Shown here piece by piece: positions 36,510 to 47,400 of a stretch of 64,000 nt of DNA; the first letter of the stretch is position 1, and each line of letters starts with the position of its first letter. The notes beneath the pieces were generated by a model that did no database searches, was not told the origin of the DNA, and saw only the letters and a list, made by a program, of their open reading frames with translations. A program made the translations under genes and the position numbers. The stretch comes from Sweltsa coloradensis (taxonomy: Eukaryota; Arthropoda; Insecta; Plecoptera; Chloroperlidae), in the NCBI GenBank assembly GCA_024449915.1, contig JAMZAV010000365.1:1-64000 (forward strand), in the 5' to 3' direction.

Positions 36510-36690
36510 TAATTTTTTGTGGAAACCAGGTCTATAACTCCAGGTATGTTGTGACGAACGTCCGAGAGCTCAATCTCTTGCATTCGCATTTACGACTGCA
36601 TGAGGAAAACCCGAAAAACCTTAGTCAGGATTGCCGGTCTCGACGGGATTTGAAACCGAGACCTCCCGAATCCGAGCAACACTGCTTATC
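36510..36690 (-). mobile_element. Family D SINE
   Basis: GACGAACGTCCGAGAGCTCA, ATCTCTTGCATTCGCATTTA, AGTCAGGATTGCCGGTCTCG and GATTTGAAACCGAGACCTCC correspond to the 59170-59300 copy. Confidence 0.75.
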
Positions 36691-37388
36691 GGTGGAAACT
36701 AAGATAATATATAAATTAGATTGCATTGTGTTGGTCAATGACAACCTATAAGAAATTTGATTTGTTTTGTGCCCTGGATAATTTAAAATTGAAAAAGTGT
36801 TTTGAATTTTGTTTAAAGTCGAATTATAGATAACTACTCTTAGTTCTAGCTCATGCAGACATCAGATCTCGAGTCGTCTGTGGCGGGGTCCAACCAGCAT
36901 AGGCCACGTCCAGGCCCTCATCGCCATCGTCTCGATGCCCTCCTTGCATGTTGCAAGACGTCCTCTTACCCTGCTAGCCGTGTACATGAGGTCAGCCGGC
37001 CGCAGCCTGATGAATGATGACCCCTCCCTCTCAAGTCTTGAATATTATAATGCAATTATCACACTTGTCAGTGGAGAATGAATCAAAACTCTCTCGGTCC
37101 CCGGAGATGATGGCCGGGGGCGGGGGGCGCTCGCCCCCATCTCCCTTGCCTCATGTAATATTCTCGTGCGCTCAACGCTCAGCTGTGATACGGGGAAGCT
37201 AATTTGACGAACGTAAAAAAGTCTTACATAATGTATACGTTTTTAATTTGAAAATAATAATGCTTGATATAATTTTATAGTGGTTTTACATAGATTAAAA
37301 AGCTAATCTCTGGGAAATGGCCTACACTGATGATTTGGGGCCATGAAATGTTCAGTCGGGGCATGAAAATAAATAAATACAAACACTT
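36691..37388. other. Intergenic, no gene recognised
   Basis: A GC-rich patch at 36880-37190 has no recognisable coding features. Confidence 0.35.
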
Positions 37389-37530
37389 GTCTTGGGTATT
37401 ACGACCCCAGGAACAGTTTCCTTGAGTGTGACTGGGGGCCGTCTCGCTGACGAAGCACCTCAGTCAGGATTGTTCATGGTGGATATTTTAAAAATATTTA
37501 TTTAACGTCTATACTATTCAGTTTAAAAGC
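37389..37530 (-). mobile_element. Family D fragment with a SINE-tail fragment
   Basis: GGCCGTCTCGCTGACGAAGC and CTCAGTCAGGATTGTTCATG are D-like; TTATTTAACGTCTATACTAT is the complement of the GAATAGGATAGACGTTAAAT tail seen at 26205, 42240 and 51722. Confidence 0.45.
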
Positions 37531-40431
37531 TGTTTTACAAATAGCCCCCAGAATTACAACGTACCTAGTTTTTTAAATTATAATTTATAAACGCTGGGTT
37601 CAATGGCGGATATAGATAGCTATCCTCAACTCAACTCAGTCAGCTATATTTACAATACCCAAGTTTCTTGTCGATGTTTGCCACCGGTTTAAAATAAATT
37701 AAGCAATGCACGAATATTCATATTCATGCAATAATAAGCAATGGCGGCATTGAAAGATTTATAAATTACATTTACGGACAACTCTTGTAAATGATTTTAT
37801 AATATATTTGAATATTTAGACCTTGACCATTGCCCCCCCCCCCCCCCGTGTCTCGCGCCCTGCAGATGTAAGTTGGTTTCAAATCAAACTAATACATAAT
37901 ATTTAATAATTTCTCTAATGCCATGTCCTACTTGAACAATCGAGTTATTACCAAGTTTACAATATCTCCCCCCCCCCCCCCCCCCCCCCCCCCCAGAATC
38001 AATCTGGTCATTCTCCGCTCGGTGTCAAGTGCTATAATATTACAACAAACTCCCTCCAATGTTTATACTTTACAACTTGATCGTGTTGATCATTCATCGT
38101 CAATATCTCTCTGTGCTAGTTTAACACCCGTAACATTACATTGACTGCGCACTTTATATATAGGGGGGTTGATTCCATATCGCATATGGATTGGATTTGA
38201 TATCTGTTCCATGCAGTCTATTATAAAGTGGGGTACAGACAGGGTTAAGGGTTAAAAGGCGGCAGAAGGAAGGGGATGGAAAGACAAATTGTTGTTCTAT
38301 GAGTCCCATGTGCGCCTATAAGGGGGGGGGGGGACATCCACACGCCATTAAACCGAAATACTTTCTATTGCACGCGCTGCATGGAGAATGATTAGCAGAT
38401 GGTGGTGTGTACAGCGAGCTGTTTGACGCTCTAGTCGTTGACGCTCTAGTCGGGGCTGGGGCACGGGAGGGAAGGGAGCAATAACTAGAATGTAGTTAGA
38501 TACAAGAAACTAGTACAACAGGTATTTATTTATTAAGCATAACACTGCTCTTTATCAATATTTATTTAGTGCACATTGTCAACCTATATGGAATATTTTT
38601 TGTCCTAGTGTACCTAGAACCAATCCAATGTAGGGGTATATGTATATATATTATATAATATGGATATTATACTTGATATCAAAAATCTACTTGTTGTAAT
38701 TTTCTCATCTTCACCAATTTTTGTGATCTAGTGATACTGTATTTTTTTTTGTCGTGTTTTATTTTATTTTCATCAATTGTGTTGGCAGATATGTTAAATG
38801 GTCATTTTGTTTATAATTTCTTCTTTTGTATGGATTGTTGTTAATTTTTCTTTGTCAACCTTCAGTTCGAAAAAGATTTTTGAATAAATATCACAAATAA
38901 ATATTGATAAAGACCAGTGTTATATCCAATAAACACTTATTTAAAGTAGGATGTAGCTGTTGCCGTGTGCAAATATATATTTATACATGTTCACGTAAAA
39001 CATATTACCAGGGTCACAAACACAACAGAAAACCGCAAAGTTTTTAGTCACGTTCATCCTCAAGCAGAGGGCTACTGAGGAACAGCCAGGAAGTGGAGCT
39101 AAAAAATTCACAATTTTCTAGTGTGTTTGTGGCCCTGGTAATTCTTACCTGTGTTTGTTTTTTACCCATTTGTCTCTTTCCGGATCAATACGCTTTTTAT
39201 TAAATACATAAACTTCATTCAGGTTCTGTATTCCATAACCACAGAATTCAGAACTGATTTGAAATTGAGACTTTTCATTAATTAGTTGGGTAAGGTAAAT
39301 AAATGCTAGAGTCAAGTATAATTAAAAATTAATTAAAAACCTTAATAAAAGCATTTAGCTTAAAATATAGTTCAGACTAACTTCAAATTGTAATGTTAAT
39401 ATAAGTAATTAATTTTAGGGTTTATAATATCGAGTTGTTGGTTGTAGTGACGCCATGAATACATATTGTGATGAACAACATAAAAGCAGCATGGGATAAT
39501 AACGTGCCTCATCTGAATACAATAACAGCAGTGTAATTCCCCCCTGAAATCTCTATGCACATCGTATTACTGGTCTGTGCGAGTGCGAGGGGCTGCAGTG
39601 TTATCACCCCCGCATAGAGATGATACATGTAGGCAGTGTATTAATTGCCGTCAGGTTTGTCACGGTGTCGTCGTGTGTCACATGACTGAGCTGAGCTAGG
39701 GGAGACTAATGGTCCAGATACAGCAGCCGGCCGACAGAGATTACATTCATTGGCCGGTGATCGATCAATATCACAGATACTTCATGGAAACGATTGGAAA
39801 CGATTCAAAATTAAATAATTTGCTATTGTTATGACTAGCGTGATAAATCTCTGGGTAATGGGATAGGGAGTGGACGTTATTACTATTAGGAGAATCACAA
39901 TACACGATAGACATCATATTCATATTACAGCAAGTATTGCATATATTGACGTAAATAATTCGCATATTATACAACACTGCCTATCAACAATCGTTAGCAC
40001 TAGGTTTGATTTACAAAGATTTGGTATTGAAAAGAAGTTTTAAATCTATTTACAATCACTCGGTATCATCCATTGAGAACATTCATTTAAGACTGTTCGT
40101 AGCGACACATTTCATGTGCCTATAATCTAAACTATTCTAGTATTTGGCACATCAAAATCAGTTAAATAATCAATTTGTTTAACTATTGTCACCGTTTAGA
40201 AAGCATTTGCATTAAATATATATGTACAATAACAATCACAATGTCACAGTTTAGATAATAATATTTACAAGTTTGTCTTTGTCATATTTGATTTTGAAGC
40301 ATTGCACTGGTGATTTGTATTTGTGATCATCACTTCGACGTTATTTATACAAACTGATAAGGAAGTTCCCACGTGTTTTGTCTTTAGGGAGGGTTGGTCA
40401 TCGCGTTGATATATTTACAAGGGGGGGGGGT
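37531..40431. other. Intergenic, Evx 3' side, no other gene recognised
   Basis: Contains a C run at 37832-37847 and a 26-C run at 37969-37994. The Evx 3' UTR should begin at 40431 and run toward lower coordinates; no standard poly-A signal on the minus strand was confidently placed in the first few hundred bases. Confidence 0.4.
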
Positions 40432-41055
40432 CTAGACTCGCTCGCTGATGTCCGTCTTGTAGGGCTGGAACAGCTTGGGGGTTTCCACCTGCGACACGGC
40501 CGTCACCGACGTCATGGAGTTCTTGAGCAGCGTCGCGGCGGCGGTGGTGGTCATGAGCAGGGAGGTGGGCGCCGGGTAGCCGGCAGGTAGCCCGAACCTG
40601 TCCGGGAATCCCCCCGCCGAGGTGGGCGAGAACTTGACGTCCCCCCCGCCGCTCACACAGTTGACGATCCCGCAGCGACAGTTGCCCCCGTCACAGTCGT
40701 CGTTGTTGTTGGTGGAGCGCGTGGGCGAGAGCGTCGCGGTGCTGTTGTCGGAGGTGGGGCTCAGGTCGCCGACGTTGATGGGGCGCATGAAGGTCGCCTG
40801 GTGGTGGTGGAGGGCGGGGGGCGGGGAGGGTTGCCCCCGGGGGTGGTGGTGGGGGGCAGGAGCAGCGGGGGGAGTACGGCTGCGGCCGGTGGATCGGCTG
40901 CGGGTAGGGGTTGAAGCGCGTCAAGGCCGGGTGCTGGTGGTAGTAGTTGTACGGGTACAGGCCGGTGGCCCGCACTGGCCGCGCGTGAGGAGCTCCGCAA
41001 GGCGGGTCGGTGTACACGGCGTAGGCCAGTGCCGGCCGCGCTGGCCGCTGTCCTT
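40432..41055 (-). CDS. Evx: Evx coding exon 3 (C-terminal region, frame-broken)
   Basis: A pyrimidine tract and CATCTGCAG acceptor precede AAGGACAGCGGCCAGCGC, which resembles codons for homeodomain positions 55-60 (KDKRQR) but with indels. The codons for V47-M54 are missing. From about 41036 a second frame reads [32 protein letters not shown] and IHRPQPYSP. From about 40866 to the TAG at 40432-40434 a third frame is open for about 160 codons and includes [18 protein letters not shown], an Asn/Asp and Cys-rich stretch, [19 protein letters not shown] and the [14 protein letters not shown] end. The switch between the last two frames coincides with a run of six C (40867-40872); five C would restore it. 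Such indels in GC-rich DNA fit sequencing error, but real decay is not excluded. Confidence 0.75.
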
Positions 41056-41343
41056 CTGCAGATGGAGAGAGGGGTTCATCAGACCAAGTTCATCACACAA
41101 TATTCAGCATTATAGGTTGCCGATACACTCGGAGTCTTTATCGTTCGCTGCCTAGTGGACAAAATATACATTGACTTTAAAGACAAATTATTTCCACAAT
41201 GACCGCCCGTCACAAGTAGCTGAAATTCCAAAAAGACAACCTCTCCCATGTCAAATGAGAACTTACATATTTCCAAAAGTGAAGTCACTGCTAAAAAAAT
41301 GCATTTTACGAAGTATGCCGTTAGAACTTTAATAACTTATCAA

Positions 41344-41423
<80 letters not shown>

Positions 41424-44400
41424 TAATTACAAATACGAAATGAATTACAAATTAAAATAATCTTGGAGACGCAAAATGACATTCCCGATTGTCGGGAACA
41501 TGGCTAGTTCAAATAAATTCAAATTTATATTATGACTTATGAGGAGTGTAAAAATATAACTGGGCGTCTGTCTATGATGTTCAAATGTTTTAGTTTTAGA
41601 TGGCTTCACCGTGTGGTGTGACCGTATAATATCTAAGCCGTGCACCAAACTACCCAAGGCGCAAGGAGAGGAGAGATAACTCCCGTCTTCCGCTCCCCAC
41701 CGACCGACCGATGTTTTAGAAAGTTTCCTTCTAGCCACTCACTAAAGATTACTCAGTACTATTCTAATATATGCACGGCGAGCCAGGTCTTTATTGTTAT
41801 TATATCAATAAAGTTTATGGCAGCCGCGGGACGGGAGCCTCCTCCGTCAAAGAGGCCGCCATTGTTGCTGCTGTTAATGGGTGTTTAAGAGGTGTGAGAC
41901 GGGAGAGAGCCGGGCGCAGTTAGCGTGTGTCTGTCACTTTGCCTCCGGGCTGCGCGGCCACCTTTCATCATCATCATGGCGTAGTTAGCACCCACAAGGC
42001 TTTCATTAGACGTATATTTATTTACCCTTAAAATATATTGGATGAATATATGCATGTCAATACCGAAAATGGCAAATTAGTTACTTCAAATAATTCCCCG
42101 TCTGGGCCCGGGGTAGAATTTGGCCCAGAGCATGGCTCTGCTAATACATAAAAAATATTTACTTAATTGTTGTGTCTGCATCTATGTAATTAGATTTATT
42201 AAGTTGTCCTCCTTTGTAAATCAGTTTTTATATAACTGAATAGGATAGACGTTGAATTTAAAAAAAAGGTAAAATGCGAGGAAAGAGGTGAAACGTCCAT
42301 ATCTCGTAAACATCATCTAAGTATGGGGGAGTATGTTTCTCCACGAAACTAAAAGAGGCTATAATTATTGTAAGAAACTCTTGCCTTTCCTTTCCCTCCC
42401 CTTGCATTTGACTTCTATGCCCAGCACGGAGGTGTCCTCCCCACATCACCTAGGCTAGAGTGGCGCATTATTACCAACGGTTGACGCGTCCTTGTATCCA
42501 AATCAACTTTAATAACCTACAAATAATTTTAATAGGCAACTATAGTATGCACTACAACTTCAAGACATACAACAATGAATTGAAATGAAGGGCAAGCCAT
42601 CAAGTTGAGTTTCGGGAACCCCCAGTGAGCCTGTGGATGGAGACGTAACGTAACGTTTTATTGTTGCAGTAGAGTATTAACTAAAAACGATATTAATTAA
42701 ATGAATCGCTTTTGGAGAATTTCCTATTAATTCGTTCGAGGTTTGACTTGAATACACAAATCCTGATGTTTGTTCACCGCTGAATATATCTTCACGCCAA
42801 ACAAAAAATTATAAAATGATCAAAGATTTTTCTAAACTCTTTTCTTATGAAACTCCTTCCTTATGGGTAAACTATGATTTGCATATCTATCACAGCGGCA
42901 AGCGACAATATATAAGAAGCATATCCGCAAACTCTTTAGCATGCCTAGGCTATCTACCAACAAGTCCAGTTAGGCCTACGAAGGTTTGCAGTACGAAGGC
43001 TATAATAATTGCACACGGAAAAACTTTCAATACTTATTCACGTATCAATAAAGTCCCCATTAAAATCTTAATTTTATTGTCTGATGAGCGATGAATGAGC
43101 CAGCACCCCATTGTTATCACAAGCAAGCCATGCATTCATTACACACATTAGCTTCGCACATTATATGACTTTACACACCGTCGTAATTAATATACGTACG
43201 GTTATCTTTCTTTACATCTAGTATAATTATTTCAACATAAAAGTATCTGTACGCGAAGATTGATAATTATTAATTAACGATGAAATCACAATTAGCTTTA
43301 GTGCCATCATTTACCACATGCAATTAATATTTACTATTAAACAATACATGTACGGATGTACTCGGCTGGTGTAACCATTGGACGTATGAAAGTGTATTTA
43401 CACTTATCAACCCAAAAAATAAGTAAAGCTGTAAAGCCAAATAAATAGCGTCATCATCCATTCTTAATTATAATTAAAATAAATAAATTCGTAGAGTCTA
43501 CCCACTCAGTCATATAACTGATTTTCAGTGGGGGACAGTAAACAAAGCGACCAAGCCAACGCTATAGGCCCCGACGCAATAACGAGTGACGAGTGAGCGA
43601 TAACCAATTCCAAAGATCGATTTTTTTAATAGGAAATATAGCAATCAGTGGTATGGACAGTGCGAACACCCGCGGATCAACACCAGAATCAACAAGGCCT
43701 ATTCAGAACAACTTTAAATTTATTATGTGCCTCGTTGCTCCTAAGAAATACAAAAAAAAATACAAAGAATACCCACGAATAGTCTTATCGGTCGGTGAAA
43801 CTGGTAATAGTCTGCCGGGCGTGTGGCCTATTTGTTACCGTTGAACTGAACTGATCGGCGCTAAGTCCTTATTAATGGCCGCGTCAGAGTCTCGTTCTGT
43901 TGGACGTAAATCCTGTCTGGTTTTATAACACGTGGTGGCAGCCTGCCACGGGGAAGTGTTCTAAATACAGAACGAGAATGTGCATGGACACTTTATTGGA
44001 TGAGCGTAGCGAGCGTAGCGAGCGAAGCGAAGATTCCATTTCACTACACTGGAGAAAAAAATCCGGAATGTTTTTTTTTTTTTTTCTTTCTTTCTTTCTT
44101 TCTTTCTGTATTTTTGTCTGTCTGTTAACACGATTCCGGCTAAACCGATACTCCGATTGCGATGAAATTTTATGGAGGCCTTCGAAATCTCTGAACTAAG
44201 AACTGCCACGTTTTTGAGCGCAATCGAAAAATTATTTCTCATGAAAATCGCAATTTTACGATTTTTTTCGATTTTTAAAAAATTTCTTTTGACTTATAAC
44301 TCCTACATGCTTTATCCGATTGTAATGATTTTTTCACAGAACCTTAATTTTATGAATTGATATATTCGTGTGAAATTTGAGCGTAATCAAATAATTATTT

Positions 44401-47400
44401 CTCATGAAAATCTCAATATTACGATTTTTTCCTTTTTTAAAATTACGATTAATTAAAAACAAATAAGTTAATTTTTATTTAATTTGATGTAATTTAAAAA
44501 AAATTTCAACAAAGTTCTGATTTTTTCACAGAACACAGAAAATCCGCAAAACACATGGCAGCTCAATTCACCAATTACGCTCATCCAACAACGCGGCGGG
44601 ACTTAAGCGTTTTCCTAGTATTATACACGGTTTATTTACTTTATAGGCCTATTTTACACAGAACCGTACGTAATCCGAGATGTACTCGGCGCAACTGAAC
44701 TCTATATGGAGGGAGCGTTCTTATCATGTTAGGTTCACCATACGGATGGGTTCTTCATGCATTCGTAATTACCACTATTTTCATTTGACTTTGACTTTTT
44801 TTCATTATCGACAAAGCGGAAACGCACCCAAAAATAGAAAAAAATGCTCTAGTTCTAATCAATGCCCACTAAATCTCCTAGAGGACTGACTTTCTGGAAC
44901 CTAAACACACCTATAATAAAGATGGTGTATAATATTTATTCCTGGATTAAAATGTTAAATTATTTATTTTCTCAGATATGCACTATTTGAAATTTGAAAT
45001 TTCACTTCCCTGATTGTAAACAACTTTTTCATTTCTCTGGACACCATTATGTAGATATTTGTTAACAGCAGCTGCCAGGACCGAGACACACAGTTACCGA
45101 GTTTCGGAACAGACATATAACTTGGTTGGGAAATAAAATCTTCCAACGTCCACACACATCACTAATGAATCCCCGGGCAGTATAACCTAAAGGCCGGGTC
45201 TCAGTCTCTAAGCTTTTAGCGCATTAAGCTGTACCCCGGTAGCCACAGTGTGATAATTGCTTTATTGCTAATTACCAAGGCCGTAAACTCTGAGACGTTT
45301 CACTTTACGACTTCGCATTGTGATAATATCGTGTTTTGTGTATCGCAATTACCTTCGAGAGCCTGCGTATAGGCGGGTACAGCACGGCTGTTGTGCTGGT
45401 CATCCAGTGGCGGACACTGTTACTGGGGGGAGACACCCCTTTATAATCCACAGACCACACACGAATTAGTTTGGTCATCACTCATCAAAGTTACATCGAA
45501 ACTTGATGACTTCTACAAACTTTATTCATATGAATTCGTAAAGTCAGTCGCCTAGCCCCCTCAATGTGTTCCTACATCTCCTATAACCAATTCGTTAGTT
45601 CTTCGAACTGACGAACATGAACAATATTTCAATCATAATCAATTATTTAGATACTGAAATTTAAATAAATTTTGTAATAATTAGGGGATTAATATTTTCA
45701 CACAAATAAATATTGTTGTTGACAGTATAGCTTACCGTCTCCAGCAGATATATTATAGCCCTGGCCGGGAGTCAAACCAAGCAGGATGCATCGCCACTGT
45801 ACACGCATAATTACCTCGTAATAAACCGTTAATAAAACTCCCCGGGTGGATTTAATTCCGCCGTTAAAACGCGTCATACACGGTTAATGCATTTCCTTAT
45901 CTCGCTTGCCTAATAACAAAGTGTTTGCCATTACCAGTTATTATCGGAGAGAGAGCACACATACATCGTATAATTACAATTAGCACTTGCATGATGGCTG
46001 CAGTGTCTACCAAGGCTGGGCTCACGGGGGAGGGTCACGACTCATGTGTGCCAACTTCTTGACGCTAATAGTCACGTGGTGCCAACAGAACACAATATAT
46101 CTTTCAGTTTCATTGCTCGAAGACGAGTTGAAATAAACAATGGAGGAGTGTGAACTATATGATGGGCACTACAAGATTGTACTTGACACTTGCGGGGGTC
46201 GAACCCTCGTCCCCCTGCGACGCTAACGCTGTTGTGATAGCACATCACTAATCTTTGGTGATAGCACCACAGTGAAACAGAAAGCAAATAACCTGGAGCC
46301 AGTGGTTAGATACTGGACAAGGGTTCGATCCCTGGCGGAGCCGGGTTTTAATAGTTTTTATCTGAGGTTACTTGGGAAGACTCGAACATTATAATTTCCC
46401 CCATTTCATTTCCTACTGCATGGATTTTCATTTTAAATAGGCTAAAAAAGTTAAAAATTCTCTGGACCGGCACCTCCACCAAAATCTTTAAATCTTTTGT
46501 AAATTCTGGATGTCGCCTTGATCAATGCCTTGATGGTAAACAAGGGTGGTTGGGGGTGGGCCGGGGGTGTCAGGGACCAAGTCTTGCCTTGATGGTGGAC
46601 TAGGGGTTATTGGGGGTGGGTTGGGGGTTAAGGGGCGTGTCCAAGTCTCGGTATTATCACAGATAATACACTACACTAAGGTCTTACATTGATGGTGGAC
46701 CACCCCCAATGTAAGACCTTAGTGTGAACCACCCCTAGGTGGTTGGAGGTGTCAAGGACCTTACCTTGATGGTGGACTAGGGGTGGGACGGAGGTCAAGG
46801 GATGTGTATGTCAAGGACCTTGTCTTACCTTGAATTTGATGGTGGACTAGGGCAGTTGAGGTCACTGAAGGGTCAAGGGGTGTGTGACAAGAACCTGGTC
46901 TTACCTTGATGGTGGACTCTGGCAGGTTGAGCTGAGCAGCCAGTTCGCAACGACGAGGCCGAGACACGTAGTTCTCCTTGAAGAACTCCTTCTCCAGGCG
47001 TGCCAACTGCTCGCGAGTGAACGCCGTCCTGTAGCGCCGGATGTTCTGGTCGGCAGAGTTGCCAACATCTGGGGAACAAACACGACAGTCAGGACCACTT
47101 TGTCTTGTCTCGATACTCCACAGTCCACCACACCATTCTTGCCGTCGGGTTGGTGGTCGAGTCAAATACATTGTCAGTACTAAGTGTTTGAGTAATTTTA
47201 TTCCTAATCTGTTTTTATGCAAATATATTATGCGTTGTCAACTGTGCTGTGATCGGCCGATCACCTGCAGCGCGTGCGATTAATTCGAGGGACGCCGGTT
47301 CGATCCCAGACAAAGGACATCATTTTTTGAAAAGTTGTCTTCAGTCAAAACTCAAAAGGCGAATGCTAACAGCCCTTGTAATATTTCTCTGCTACAGTCT

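Noticed and set aside
40622..41155. 177-codon plus-strand frame opposite Evx exon 3
   Set aside because: Antisense shadow of a GC-rich exon; Trp/Gly/Arg-rich without recognisable domains.
41248..41460. Polyasparagine protein
   Set aside because: Translation of an AAT microsatellite within Evx intron 2.
44880..44910. Possible Evx microexon (minus strand GTTTAGGTTCCAGAAAG)
   Set aside because: It resembles GTNTGGTTCCAGAA but has a TAG-shifted frame and does not continue into Arg-Arg-Met codons or flanking splice sites.
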